Both the position numbers and the translations under genes were made by a program. Below are positions 34,345-43,925 of a stretch of DNA of 64,000 nucleotides, piece by piece. Numbering within the stretch: the stretch's first letter is position 1; every line of letters starts with the position of its first letter. The notes beneath the pieces were generated by a model. The model did no database searches, was not told where the DNA came from, and saw only the letters and a program-made list of their open reading frames with translations. The stretch comes from Salinispora pacifica CNR114 (GTDB lineage Bacteria > Actinomycetota > Actinomycetes > Mycobacteriales > Micromonosporaceae): the NCBI RefSeq assembly GCF_000514775.1, contig NZ_AZWO01000013.1, positions 62,200 through 126,199 on the forward strand, in the 5' to 3' direction.

Positions 34345-35115
34345 TCAGTCGACCGAATGGGTGGCACCGGGGGCGGCGTGGTCGATGGGACCGTCGAACC
34401 GAGTCGAGGCACGTGTCACCGCCTGTTGTGGGGTGAGGAACCTCCCGATGTGCGTGACGATCAGGCGCCTTACCCCAGCCGCTCGTGCAGTGTCACCGGC
34501 ATCTTCCGGTGTGTGGTGAACCCGTTCTCCCGCGCTCGGGGCCTGCGCGCTCTCGGCCTCACACAGCAGCACATCGCAGCCTTTGGCCAGACTCGTCAGG
34601 CCAGGACAGGGGGCTGTATCCCCGGAGTACACCAACGACCGCCCCCCAACGTCGACACGCAGAGCGAAGGCAGGGATACCATGTGCCACCGCATGGCTGG
34701 TCAACGTGAGCGCGCCGACCGCCACCCGATCCCCGTCGTGTAGCTCCTCGACGGCGAAGGCGGATTCGATCGGGCTGCGGGTCGCGGTGTTGGTCAGGAA
34801 GTGTGCCAATCGGTCGGCGATGCCGGGCGGGCCGTACAACGGGATCGGCGCCGCAAGCTGGATATCGGCGTACAGCGCCCCGTAGTAGGCGGTCAGGAGG
34901 TCGGCGCTGTGATCAGCGTGCAGGTGCGAGATCCAGATCGCGTCCAGTTCGTCCAGCCGGACATGTCGTTGCAGCTGAGCCAGCGTCCCGCTGCCCGCGT
35001 CCACCCACACCCGGGCGCCCCCACCCGACACCAGGTAGCCGGAACAGGGATTGTCCACACTCGGGTATGGCGTTGCACAACCCAGAACCGTGAATTGGAG
35101 ATTATCGCTGGTCAT
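34345..35115 (-). CDS. MBL-fold metal-dependent hydrolase
   Basis: A 256-residue metallo-beta-lactamase-fold hydrolase of the RNase Z/ElaC-like type. The metal-binding motif WISHLHADHSADL, then SHAVAHGIPAFALR, YSGDTAPCP, LLCEAESA and the C-terminal VTHIGRFLTP with its His are all visible. The substrate is unknown; the class includes phosphodiesterases. TAGCCT (35128-35123) lies 7 nt before the ATG at 35115, and the longer upstream frame is not used. Confidence 0.9.
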   Translation of the reverse strand: MTSDNLQFTVLGCATPYPSVDNPCSGYLVSGGGARVWVDAGSGTLAQLQRHVRLDELDAIWISHLHADHSADLLTAYYGALYADIQLAAPIPLYGPPGIADRLAHFLTNTATRSPIESAFAVEELHDGDRVAVGALTLTSHAVAHGIPAFALRVDVGGRSLVYSGDTAPCPGLTSLAKGCDVLLCEAESAQAPSAGERVHHTPEDAGDTARAAGVRRLIVTHIGRFLTPQQAVTRASTRFDGPIDHAAPGATHSVD

Positions 35116-35267
35116 CCGCGAAAGGCTAGGAGACTCAGCCGACGCATAGTGACGACTTCCCACACTGTGATGAGGACACGCGACGGCGCCCACGGCGGCT
35201 GACGCGCGCATGGCCTCAGGTGAGCCGCCGAGTCTCCGACGCCGCGTACCGGGCGGAAACGCCCTCG

Positions 35268-36119
35268 TCAGTCAGAACACCCGGTGGAGAACGCCAGGTG
35301 CAGCTGATCGCCGGTGGCGTCGGCGACGATCAGGTCGCTGCCGCTCCGGTAGGCGTACACCTCGGGGGTGTCGACCACCACGGTGCCGGCGGCGGCCAAC
35401 GGGGCCAGGGCGCTCAGTGCTGCCGGCTCGGGGCCGGCCGCCACCCGCTCGGTCCAGGCCTTCGCGCCGCCGGGGCAGGATGTCCCAATCCGATCCACCT
35501 GCGCTGGCACCGGACGGCCCAGCGCCTGCAACGCGGCCCGCAGCGCTGGTCCGGGCGGGGTCTCGGGTAGCAGGTTGCCGGACGCGGCCTCGGTCGGGCG
35601 ACAGCCGGTCAGCACCGCGAACCGAACCCGACCCGGACTCGTCGACTCCCCCTCGACCAGGACGAACTCACCGGCGTCGGCGCGCAGCAGCGGGCCCTCG
35701 GCGGCGTCCCGGACGCCGGCCCGCCATCGCGCCGGCAGGGCGTCGGCGACCTTGCTGAGCAGCTCGCGCTCGCCCCCCTCGGCGACCAGGACGTCGATCC
35801 CGCGGGTCAGTTCGGCGCCCGCGCTGACCGGGGTGACCCGGCAGCCCCGCTCCACGCGGGACGGGGTCATCGCCCACGCCGCGCCGTCGAGCTCGGCGAC
35901 GAGCCGACCGACCGCCGCGTTGACCACCGATGACGCCTGCTCAATCGTGCGTTGCTCCCGCACCGTGGGCTCGTCGGTGCGGGCCGACCACCAGGCCAGC
36001 CCCGCCAGCAGCACCGCCCAGGCCGCCGTGCCCACGAGCAGCCAGCGCCGGATCCACGACCGGGACGGCGGGCGATCAGGCCCGGAGGGTGGGGCGTACC
36101 CCGGATGGACTGCGCTCAC
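35268..36119 (-). CDS. Membrane-anchored protein of unknown function
   Basis: A 283-residue protein with a Pro-rich N-terminus, one transmembrane helix at about residues 25-44 (WLLVGTAAWAVLLAGLAWW), and an extracytoplasmic domain with four Cys (GCRVTP, LTGCRPT, GTSCPGG, STGCSD) that could form disulfides. I do not recognise a family. It starts 54 bp after the stop of the wHTH gene on the same strand, so the two could be one transcript. Confidence 0.72.
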   Translation of the reverse strand: MSAVHPGYAPPSGPDRPPSRSWIRRWLLVGTAAWAVLLAGLAWWSARTDEPTVREQRTIEQASSVVNAAVGRLVAELDGAAWAMTPSRVERGCRVTPVSAGAELTRGIDVLVAEGGERELLSKVADALPARWRAGVRDAAEGPLLRADAGEFVLVEGESTSPGRVRFAVLTGCRPTEAASGNLLPETPPGPALRAALQALGRPVPAQVDRIGTSCPGGAKAWTERVAAGPEPAALSALAPLAAAGTVVVDTPEVYAYRSGSDLIVADATGDQLHLAFSTGCSD

Positions 36120-36172
36120 CGCGCCATCGTGTCATGTCCCGGAGCGGGTCAGCCGCCGCCGGGGCGACCGCA

Positions 36173-36673
36173 CTATCCGCCCGAGTCGTCGGAGCCCAGG
36201 ACGAGCCGGTAGCCGACCCCGCGCACGGTCAGCACCCGTGGGCCACCGGAGAGCAGGCGCAGCTTGCGCCGGAGCCGCTTGACCGCCGAGTGCAGGATCG
36301 CGGTGTCGCCGAGGTAGGCGCCGCCCCAGACCGCGGCGAAGAGTCGCTCGTAACTCCAGAGCCGGACCGGCGGGGTCACCAACCGGGTCAACAACCGCCG
36401 TTCGGTACGGGTCAACGCCAGTGGACGCCCCCGCCAGGTGACCAGGTGCGCCGGCGGGTCGACCACCAGCTCGCCGTAGCGGACCGGGGTCTCCGGTGGA
36501 CCGATGCCCCGCTCCTCGGTGACGGGCGGTTCAGGAAAGAGCATCGCCCGCAGCTCCGCGAGATCAGCACAGCTCAACACCGGCCCCACCCCTTCGAGGC
36601 GGCGCAGCACGCGCTCGCGCACAGCCATGTCGGGGCTCACACAGACCACGATCGGACCTTTCCGCTCAGACAC
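36173..36673 (-). CDS. OmpR-type winged-helix regulator lacking a full receiver
   Basis: A 166-residue regulator. Residues 65-160 form an OmpR/PhoB winged helix (YGELVVDPPAHLVTWRGRPLALTRTERRLLTRLV, AVWGGAYLGDTAILHSAVKRLRRKLR, VRGVGYRLVLG). The N-terminal 50 residues resemble a shortened receiver (VVCVSPDMAVRERVLRRLEGVGPV) without a phospho-acceptor Asp. It cannot be controlled by ordinary phosphorylation. GGGGAGG precedes the GTG start. Divergent from the S8 protease gene, so it may regulate it (inference). Confidence 0.82.
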   Translation of the reverse strand: MSERKGPIVVCVSPDMAVRERVLRRLEGVGPVLSCADLAELRAMLFPEPPVTEERGIGPPETPVRYGELVVDPPAHLVTWRGRPLALTRTERRLLTRLVTPPVRLWSYERLFAAVWGGAYLGDTAILHSAVKRLRRKLRLLSGGPRVLTVRGVGYRLVLGSDDSGG

Positions 36674-36881
36674 GCTGCCTCCCCAGGCACCCGCGTTGAC
36701 CGACGGGCATCACCCGCCGAGAAATTGTCCGGCTGAACACCGAGTCAGCGTACGGCCAGAAGCGCGCCCAGTCACTGATCGAATACTGACTGAGACAATG
36801 TATTGATCAGCGTCGGTGTTTTCACGAGCATGGCTGGCGCGGGCTCGGAACAGCCCGGGCCCGCGGACGTGGGGAGGACAC

Positions 36882-39800
36882 GTGTTCGTACGACCATCCG
36901 CGCGGTCACGCCTGGGGCGTCTGGCCGTCGCGTTCGGGGCGCTGTTGCTGGGGTTGAGCGCCCAGCCAGCGCTCGCCGCGTCGCCGTCTGGCGCATCGGA
37001 GCGGGCAACTGTCGCGTCCGAACTGCTGGAGACCAGCGACAGCACCAGTTTCCTGGTCTACCTACGGGAAACCGCACCGCTCGCCGGCACCGCGACCCTG
37101 CAAACGCCCGACGACCGGGCCCGTGCGGTCCACCAACTCCTGACCAACACCGCCGAACGCACCCAAGCCGACCTGCTGCGGCTGCTCGACGCGCGGAAGG
37201 CGGCGCACACCTCCTACTGGATCGCCAACGCCATCCAGGTCCACGGTGACCGGGTCCTGATCGACGAGATCGCGAACCGACCCGAGGTCGAGCGGATCGA
37301 GCCGGTCCGCAGCCGCCAGTTGGTCGAACCGACGCCCGCCGAGGCCGAGGCCCGCACCGACGCCATCGAGTGGGGCGTCGCCGAAATCGGCGCCCCCCAG
37401 GTGTGGGACGAGTTCGGCGACCGCGGCGAAGGCATCGTGATCGCCAACATCGACACCGGCGTGCAGTACGACCACCCCGCCCTCGTCAACTCCTACCGGG
37501 GCAACCTCGGCGGCGGCAGCTTCGACCACGCCTACAACTGGTTCGACCCGACGGACATCTGCTCCGACTCGGTGCCCTGCGACAACAACGACCACGGCAC
37601 GCACACGATGGGCACGATGGTCGGGGACGACGGGGCCGACAACCAGATCGGCGTCGCACCGGGTGCCCGGTGGATAGCGGCGAAGGGCTGCGAGTTCCGC
37701 ACCTGCTCGGACCCAGCGCTACTCGCCTCCGGCCAGTGGATCCTGGCCCCGACCGACGCCAACGGCGAGAACCCCCGCCCGGAGTTGCGCCCCGACATCG
37801 TCAACAACTCGTGGGGCGGCGGCGGCAACGACCCCTGGTACCAGCAGACCGTTGACGCGTGGCGGGCCGCCGGGATCCTCCCGGTCTTCTCCAACGGCAA
37901 CAGCGGCCCGAGCTGCGGCACCGCCGGCTCCCCCGGGGACTACGAGAGTTCGTACGCCGTCGGGGCGTACGGGTCGAACGGCGCCATCGCCGGCTTCTCC
38001 AGCCGTGGCTCCGGCACCGAGCTGATCAAACCGAACATCGCCGCGCCGGGCGTGGCCGTGCGCTCCAGCGTCGCCGGCGGCGGATACTCCGCGTTCAGCG
38101 GCACCTCGATGGCGGCCCCACACGTCGCCGCCACGGCCGCTCTGATCTGGTCGGTCGCCCCCAGCCTCCGCGGGGACCTGCCGGCGACCGAGGCGCTGCT
38201 GGACCGTACCGCCCGCGATGTCGATGACACCACCTGCGGCGGGACCGCGGCCGACAACAACGTCTTCGGCGAAGGCCGACTCGACGCGTACACGGCGGTC
38301 AACGAGGCCCCCCGCGGCCCGGTCGGGCGGGTCACCGGCACCGTGACCTCAGCCGCTGACGGCGAGCCGATCGCCGGGGTGACCATCGACGACGGCACCC
38401 GCGACACCACCACCGGCACCGACGGCCGGTACTCGCTGACCGTTCCGGCCGGTGAGACCACGGTGACGGCCACCTTGTACGGCTACGAGTCGCAGTCGGA
38501 CACCTTCACCGTGGACGAGGGCGGGGCCGTGACCCGAGACTTCGCGCTCGTCGCGAGCCCCATGGTCACGGTGAGCGGTCAGGTTACCGACGGCTCCGGA
38601 CACGGCTGGCCGCTCTACGCGAAGATCGACATCGCCGGCAAGCCAGGCGATCCGGTCTTCACCGACCCGGTAACGGGAGAGTGGTCGGCAACTGTGGCCG
38701 GCGACAACACCTACTCGATCACCGCCACCCCGCAGTACCCCGACTACCGAACGGTGACCCGGGAGGTACCGGTCGGTGGCGACGCCACCACTGTCGACAT
38801 GGCCGTTCGGGTTGCGGAATCCTGCACGGCGGCCGGCTACAGCGGCAGCTACGACGACCCGCTCCTGACGGAGGACTTCGCCGACAGCACCGCGCCGGAG
38901 GGCTGGTCGGTGGTCAACCGCACCGAGGAGGGCGGTTGGACCTTCGAAGACCTCGGCGAACGGGGCAACCTGACCGGCGGCAGCGGCGGCTTCGCGATCA
39001 TCGACAGCGATGAGCTCGGCCTCGGCAACAGTCAGGACACCGACCTGGTGAGCCCGACGGTGGATCTCTCCGGGACCCCCGCACCGGTGCTGCGCTTCAA
39101 CAGTGACTGGCGGGCACTCGGCCTCAACGACAGCGCCGACATCGACGTCACCACCGACGGCGGCGAGACCTGGACCAACGTCTGGCACCAGACCAGCAGC
39201 CTGCGCGGGCCGCGGGTCGAGGAGGTGCCGTTGACGCCGGCAGCCGGCGCGTCGGAGGCCCAGGTGCGGTTCCGCTTCGCCGGTACCTTCGCCTGGTGGT
39301 GGCAGGTCGACGATGTCATCCTGGCCAACCGGAACTGCACTCCGGTGCCCGGCGGCCTGGTGGTCGGCACGACCAGCGACCAGAACACCGGCGCACCCCT
39401 CAACGGCGTCACGGTGACCAGCGTTGATCAGCCCGAAGAGAGCGCTGTCTCGGCCGGCACGCCGGACGACCCGGCGGAGTCGGACGGCTTCTACTGGCTC
39501 TTCTCCAGTCTCACCGGAACGCACCCGTTCACCGCGGAACGGACGCCGTACCCGGTGGCCAACCAGGACGTGACGGTCGTCGCCGACGACGTACGCCGGG
39601 CCGACTTCGCGCTCGCCGCCGGAAGACTCACGGTCACCCCGACCGAGGTGGAGTCACACCAGCCGTACGGCAGTACCCGGAGCACCCGGGTGACGGTGAA
39701 GAACACCGGTACCGCCCCGGCCGACGTCGAGGTGTTGGAGCGGACGGGCGGGTTTGATCTGTTGGAGGCGCCGGGGGCCCCGCTGCGCGAGGTCACGGTG

Positions 39801-41237
39801 AAGGGCCTCAGCACAGCCCGCACCGGGACCACGTACGGCGGAGCACCGGCGGAGGTCGGCGAGTCGGCGGACAACAGCTGGACCCGGGTAGCGGACCTAC
39901 CGGCGGAGGTCTTCGACAACTCCGCCACCATCCTGGACGGCAAGGTGTATTCGATCGGCGGCGGTAGCGCCACCGGCACGGAGCGCGCGACCTGGGTCTA
40001 CGACCCGGACACTGATTCCTGGTTGGACCTGCCGGCGCTACCCACCTCCCGGGCGAAGCCGGGCGTCGCGACGGTCGGCGGCAAGATCTACGTGACCGGC
40101 GGGTGGGGCAACACCTCCGACCCGGACCCCACGGTGAATGTCTTCGACCCGGCCAGCGAAACCTGGAGCACTCTGGACGGGGTCACCAACCCCGCGCCAA
40201 CCGCCGCCCCCGGAACCGCCGTCGTCGCTGACAAGATCTACCTGGTGGGCGGCTGCACCGACTCGAGCTGCACCGCGACCGACGACACGGTGGTGTTCGA
40301 CCCGAAGGCCGCGACCTTCGCCACTGTTGCCCCCTACCCGCACCCGGTCTCCTGGATGAGCTGCGGTGGCCTCGGCACCCAGGTGTACTGCGCCGGTGGA
40401 TCGGGCGCCGAGACCGTAGCCCACCGGTACGACCCGGTGACGGACACCTGGACTCCGATCGCGGACATGCCGCTGGACCTGTGGGGTTCGTCGTACGCCG
40501 CGGCCGGCGGGATGCTCGTGCTGGCCGGCGGGGTCACCAACGACTCCACCGCGGTGACGAACCAGACGATCGCCTACGACCCGGCGACCGGCACCTGGCA
40601 GGACCTGCCGAACGCCGAGTTCGCCCGGTACCGGGGGGCCGCGGCGTGTGGGGCCTACCGGATCGGCGGCTCACCCAGCTCGTTCGTCGGATCGGCGGAG
40701 GCCGAACGGCTCAGCGGGCTGGAGTTGTGCATCCAGGATGCGGAGCTGCCGTGGCTGAGCACCTCACCGGCCAACTTCACCCTGGAGCCGGGCGAGTCCC
40801 GCCAGGTGCAGGTGACCCTCACGGCCACCGCCGAGGCCGGGGTTGAGCAGCCCGGTCGCTACAGCGGCGAGCTGGCGTTCGCGGCCGACGTGCCGTACCC
40901 GACCGCGCCGGTGAAGGTGGAGATGAACGTGTCTCCGCCGAGGAGCTGGGGCAAGCTCCAGGGCACGGTCACCGGGGTGACCTGCGGCGGGGAGACGGTC
41001 GGCGTACCGGCCACCGTCCGGGTGAACGCGACCGGCAGCGGCGCCGGCTTCACCCTGAAGGCGGACGCCTCCGGCAAGTACACGGTCTGGCTGCCCAAGG
41101 GCCGCTACGACGTGATCGTCGCCAAGGACGGTTGGGTTCCGGAGTTCGACCGCATCCGGGTTGAGGCAGGGTTCGTCGCCACCCTCGACTTCAGCCTGGA
41201 ACCGTCGTCGGACTGCACGAAGGCAAGCGGCATCTGA
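36882..41237 (+). CDS. Large secreted S8 (subtilisin-like) protease with CNA-B-like and Kelch regions
   Basis: A 1451-residue secreted protein. A signal peptide spans roughly residues 1-33 (LGRLAVAFGALLLGLSAQPALA). A propeptide region follows, then the S8 catalytic domain: Asp191 in ANIDTGVQYDHP, His238 in NDHGTHTMGT, Ser409 in SGTSMAAPHVAA. Next are carboxypeptidase-regulatory-like repeats (GRVTGTVTSAADGEPIAGVTIDD), a jelly-roll region (about residues 640-815), Kelch-type repeats (about residues 1000-1250: WTRVADLPAEVFDNSATILDGKVYSIGG, YVTGGWG, YLVGGCT) and a final CNA-B-like domain. GGGGAGG precedes the GTG at 36882. The target is unknown; extracellular protein degradation or adhesion is likely. 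Confidence 0.93.
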   Translation: MFVRPSARSRLGRLAVAFGALLLGLSAQPALAASPSGASERATVASELLETSDSTSFLVYLRETAPLAGTATLQTPDDRARAVHQLLTNTAERTQADLLRLLDARKAAHTSYWIANAIQVHGDRVLIDEIANRPEVERIEPVRSRQLVEPTPAEAEARTDAIEWGVAEIGAPQVWDEFGDRGEGIVIANIDTGVQYDHPALVNSYRGNLGGGSFDHAYNWFDPTDICSDSVPCDNNDHGTHTMGTMVGDDGADNQIGVAPGARWIAAKGCEFRTCSDPALLASGQWILAPTDANGENPRPELRPDIVNNSWGGGGNDPWYQQTVDAWRAAGILPVFSNGNSGPSCGTAGSPGDYESSYAVGAYGSNGAIAGFSSRGSGTELIKPNIAAPGVAVRSSVAGGGYSAFSGTSMAAPHVAATAALIWSVAPSLRGDLPATEALLDRTARDVDDTTCGGTAADNNVFGEGRLDAYTAVNEAPRGPVGRVTGTVTSAADGEPIAGVTIDDGTRDTTTGTDGRYSLTVPAGETTVTATLYGYESQSDTFTVDEGGAVTRDFALVASPMVTVSGQVTDGSGHGWPLYAKIDIAGKPGDPVFTDPVTGEWSATVAGDNTYSITATPQYPDYRTVTREVPVGGDATTVDMAVRVAESCTAAGYSGSYDDPLLTEDFADSTAPEGWSVVNRTEEGGWTFEDLGERGNLTGGSGGFAIIDSDELGLGNSQDTDLVSPTVDLSGTPAPVLRFNSDWRALGLNDSADIDVTTDGGETWTNVWHQTSSLRGPRVEEVPLTPAAGASEAQVRFRFAGTFAWWWQVDDVILANRNCTPVPGGLVVGTTSDQNTGAPLNGVTVTSVDQPEESAVSAGTPDDPAESDGFYWLFSSLTGTHPFTAERTPYPVANQDVTVVADDVRRADFALAAGRLTVTPTEVESHQPYGSTRSTRVTVKNTGTAPADVEVLERTGGFDLLEAPGAPLREVTVKGLSTARTGTTYGGAPAEVGESADNSWTRVADLPAEVFDNSATILDGKVYSIGGGSATGTERATWVYDPDTDSWLDLPALPTSRAKPGVATVGGKIYVTGGWGNTSDPDPTVNVFDPASETWSTLDGVTNPAPTAAPGTAVVADKIYLVGGCTDSSCTATDDTVVFDPKAATFATVAPYPHPVSWMSCGGLGTQVYCAGGSGAETVAHRYDPVTDTWTPIADMPLDLWGSSYAAAGGMLVLAGGVTNDSTAVTNQTIAYDPATGTWQDLPNAEFARYRGAAACGAYRIGGSPSSFVGSAEAERLSGLELCIQDAELPWLSTSPANFTLEPGESRQVQVTLTATAEAGVEQPGRYSGELAFAADVPYPTAPVKVEMNVSPPRSWGKLQGTVTGVTCGGETVGVPATVRVNATGSGAGFTLKADASGKYTVWLPKGRYDVIVAKDGWVPEFDRIRVEAGFVATLDFSLEPSSDCTKASGI

Positions 41238-41241
41238 GTAG

Positions 41242-41281
41242 GTCGGTGGCCGGCGGCCCGAGCGGGTCGCCGGCCACCGAC
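41242..41281. terminator. Hairpin terminator after the S8 protease gene
   Basis: GTCGGTGGCCGGCG (41242-41255) and CGCCGGCCACCGAC (41268-41281) pair perfectly over 14 bp around a 12-nt loop, starting a few bases after the protease stop. No T-tract. Confidence 0.75.
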
Positions 41282-41402
41282 ACCGACGGGCTGGCGCGGG
41301 CTGGCCAGTAGAGCCGCCACCACTCCTAACTGGGTGCCACTTCGGAAGGAGAGCCGCCCACGCAACTGACGATTGCGAAGTCAACAGTCGTTTCGCTTGT
41401 GG

Positions 41403-41705
41403 TTAGCCCACAGCCTCATCACCTATTGCCCGCAGAACATCAGCGAGCCAGACAAGCCCATAACCAAGAGTCTTCGAGTCATCCTCAAGCATTCCCCGAA
41501 GATTGGACCAAGATTCGGACACCTGTCCGATTGTGAACGAATCCGGCTCATTGTACACGTCGTACCGTTCAGGTGACGATATTGACCAAAAATAGTCCTG
41601 AGGGATCGGGAGGTCAGCTTCTCCGCCCGCCGCCACCTGAGCTATTAGCAGCTCAAACACCTGTCGGAGCTGATCTACCGGAACTCGTACGCATGGTTCT
41701 GACAT
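41403..41705 (-). CDS. Small acidic protein of unknown function
   Basis: A 100-residue acidic protein: VPVDQLRQVFELLIAQV, then IPQDYFWSISSPERYDVYNE and GYGLVWLADVLRAIGDEAVG. The aromatic-acidic composition resembles small actinobacterial proteins encoded near variable toxin or accessory loci, but I cannot name a family. The gene is clearly lower in GC than its neighbours, suggesting later arrival. The start is ATG 41705 or GTG 41711. It converges on the S8 protease. Confidence 0.65.
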   Translation of the reverse strand: MSEPCVRVPVDQLRQVFELLIAQVAAGGEADLPIPQDYFWSISSPERYDVYNEPDSFTIGQVSESWSNLRGMLEDDSKTLGYGLVWLADVLRAIGDEAVG

Positions 41706-41777
41706 CAGCACAGCCTGCCGCAGCCTCGGACCCCTCGATAGGCCGGTCTGTGACGGCGGCAGCGACCACGCCGACGC

Positions 41778-42761
41778 CTACGTGCCCGGTCCTACGGCAA
41801 CGGGTGGGCGATCCCGGCCGCCGGCTTCTGGTAGCACGACGTAGACACCCGGTTGGTCCGGTCGTTCCGCCGACCGGAACCAGATCTCCGCCGCCCGCTC
41901 GGGCGGCCAGATGGTGGCCCAATCCCACCGCGCCCCCGCAAGTTTGGCACTGGTGAGAACGGCACCGTAGAGGTTGGCCTCACAGAGGTTGACGCCGGTG
42001 AGGTTGGCGCGGTCGAGGTTGGCCTCGCGGAGGTCGGCGCTGGTGAGGTTGACGCCGGTGAGATTGACTCCGCGAAGGTCAACACCGGCGAGGTTGACGC
42101 CGGCAAGGTCAACACCGGTGAGGTCGGCACCGATGAGAAACGCGCCGGTGAGATCGGCCTGCGTAAGGTCGGCCGCCGTGAGGTTGGCGGCGGCCAGTTC
42201 GACGCCACCGAGGTCGACGCCGGCTAGGTCAACACCGCGGAGGTTGGCGGCGGTCAGGTCGACCCCAGCGAGGTTGGCACCGGCGAGGTTGGCACCGGCG
42301 AGGTTGGCACCGATGAGGAGCGCGCCGGCGAGGTTGACGTCGGTGAGGTCCGCGCCACGCAGATCAACACCGGCGAGATTCGCACCGGTGAGGTCGACGT
42401 CGGTGAGGTCCGCGCCACGCAGATCAACACCGGCGAGATTCGCGCCGGTGAGGTCGACTCCGGCGAAGTTGGCGCGGGCGAGGTCGACTCCGACCAGGTC
42501 GGCCTCGCGAAGAGCCCTGTTGTTGGGCTCCGCGCCAGCCAGGTCGTTCTTGCGGAGGTCGGCGACACGAGAGTCGTCCTGGTGGAGATCGGCGCTGGGC
42601 AGGCTACCGGGTTGTTGGCTGGTGAAGGCTGGGGTGCGTCGGGCCAAGGCAGCCAGGAGGTTTCTTAGACGGCCAGGTCGGGCTACTCGTGGTGCGTGAA
42701 AGGCGGGGGTGGAACGACCGAGCGCAAGCACGAGTTGACGGCGGAAGGAGTCAGTCGACAT
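41778..42761 (-). CDS. Pentapeptide-repeat protein
   Basis: A 327-residue protein with a long uninterrupted run of A(D/N)LXX pentapeptides, about 36 units from roughly residue 85 to 270 (for example ADLTDVDLTGANLAGVDLRG), forming a right-handed quadrilateral beta-helix. The N-terminal 60 residues are basic, and the C-terminus has WDWATIWPPERAAEIWFRSAERPDQPGVYVVLPEAGG, a non-repeat cap. Such proteins can mimic DNA or act as effectors; function here is unknown. A 60-bp tandem duplication lies inside. The start (ATG 42761, or 42776) overlaps the end of the membrane protein gene. Confidence 0.85.
   Translation of the reverse strand: MSTDSFRRQLVLALGRSTPAFHAPRVARPGRLRNLLAALARRTPAFTSQQPGSLPSADLHQDDSRVADLRKNDLAGAEPNNRALREADLVGVDLARANFAGVDLTGANLAGVDLRGADLTDVDLTGANLAGVDLRGADLTDVNLAGALLIGANLAGANLAGANLAGVDLTAANLRGVDLAGVDLGGVELAAANLTAADLTQADLTGAFLIGADLTGVDLAGVNLAGVDLRGVNLTGVNLTSADLREANLDRANLTGVNLCEANLYGAVLTSAKLAGARWDWATIWPPERAAEIWFRSAERPDQPGVYVVLPEAGGRDRPPVAVGPGT
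42331..42450. repeat. 60-bp tandem duplication in the pentapeptide gene
   Basis: The segment 42331-42390 is repeated at 42391-42450 with only two mismatches, and each copy encodes four pentapeptides (20 residues). The near identity suggests a recent duplication. Confidence 0.8.
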
Positions 42762-43176
42762 CGGAAGAATCCGCATCTCCTGAGGCCAGCTTCTGGTCCT
42801 TTGCTACCGGGGGTGGTAAGGAACGACTGAGGGGTAATGTCGAGTGGTGGTGTGGTGTGGCGGCTTCGGTCGGCGCCAGGTCAACCTGGCGCAGAATTTT
42901 TTCGATCAGTAGCGGTGCGGTGATGCCGAGGAGCCCGGCGGCTAAGGGGCTGGCCAGGCGCCCGTCCGCTCCACTGAGGGCGGCGAGTCCCGCGCCAGCG
43001 GCGAGCCGAAGCACGACTGAGGCCAGGTAGGCGGGGAGCCCTGGTTCGTCGGGGCGCTTCCAGGGCAGGGTCTTCGCACGTCGCAACGCAGCGCCGAGTT
43101 CGAGTGCTTCCACGATGAAGCTACCTAGCAGCCCCCAGAGGGCTGACTCCATAGTGGAAAGGGGCTCGAACGGCAT
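42751..43176 (-). CDS. Small membrane protein overlapping the pentapeptide gene
   Basis: A 141-residue protein. Hydrophobic stretches WGLLGSFIVEALELGAAL (about residues 14-31), ASVVLRLAAGAGLAAL and PLAAGLLGITAPLLIEKIL suggest three membrane segments; the last 30 residues are hydrophilic with HHH. The stop lies inside the start region of the pentapeptide gene, so the two are coupled. No family recognised. The arrangement suggests a membrane-associated partner for the pentapeptide protein (inference). Confidence 0.68.
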   Translation of the reverse strand: MPFEPLSTMESALWGLLGSFIVEALELGAALRRAKTLPWKRPDEPGLPAYLASVVLRLAAGAGLAALSGADGRLASPLAAGLLGITAPLLIEKILRQVDLAPTEAATPHHHSTLPLSRSLPPPVAKDQKLASGDADSSDVD

Positions 43177-43925
43177 AGGCGAACAATAGCCGCCCCCTTC
43201 CTTGTTCCACCGGTTGGCCGGCGGTTGGCCGCTGGCAACCGGAAGCTACGGGAGAACACCGAAGTCGACGAAATCTTAGAGCCCCGACCGAGGCTAAATC
43301 AATGTCAGGGCTGTGAATGTAGTGAACGATCACACTGATAAGCAGCACACAATGTTCAAACGGACGTTCGATTTGTCACTATCTCCTCGACAACGGTCCC
43401 AGAGACCGCCGCCGAGGGCAGCGCCCCGGCATTACCACTAGGGTCCGCTTATCAATCTCTATGCTATTTTTCGGACATAGCCAGTTATTAGGCCGCCGGC
43501 CCTTGGTCGGGCGACACAGCCGCCCGGTAGGCCTGCGGCACACGTCAGCCGAGTAGACGTACGGGCGAGTCCAGGCCACCCGGTCGGTGCCACGGCCACG
43601 CAGGACCGGGTTCCGCGGTCGGCAGGGCGTCAACGAAGGAACGAACTCGGCTACCGATGCCAGCCGCGCCGGCAGGGCCCTGACTACGGCGGGGAGCATG
43701 ATGCGGACAGCGAGTCAGGTAGTTGTGGATCATCAGGGCGGTCTGCGGCCAGCGACGGCCACAGCAATCATTTGAGTAGTTTGTACGGTTTCATGTCTTG
43801 ATGTGACTCGTTGTCGGGTTAGCTCAAGGTGGTTGCTACCGCCGGCCTGGTAGCCGAGGAGCACCGCCCCGAGGTGCGGGGTCGATGGCTCCTCGTCGTT
43901 GACGGGGAAGGACACCGAGACCGCG
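43177..43925. other. Intergenic region of about 750 bp, no convincing gene
   Basis: Several short frames exist (for example 43379-43699 on the minus strand) but none has recognisable sequence, a ribosome binding site or a convincing start. GC falls between about 43260 and 43490 and again near 43720-43820. The whole could be remains of decayed genes or a mobile element, but I see no inverted repeats or transposase motifs. Confidence 0.5.

Noticed and set aside
37400..41200. Multiple frames opposite the S8 protease
   Set aside because: All are shadows of a clearly coding gene with an intact catalytic triad.
42301..42480. CRISPR-like regular repeats
   Set aside because: The 60-bp and 15-bp periodicities are the coding pattern of pentapeptide repeats.
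43379..43915. Possible transposase or other gene remnants
   Set aside because: No recognisable motif, inverted repeats or target duplications; left as intergenic.
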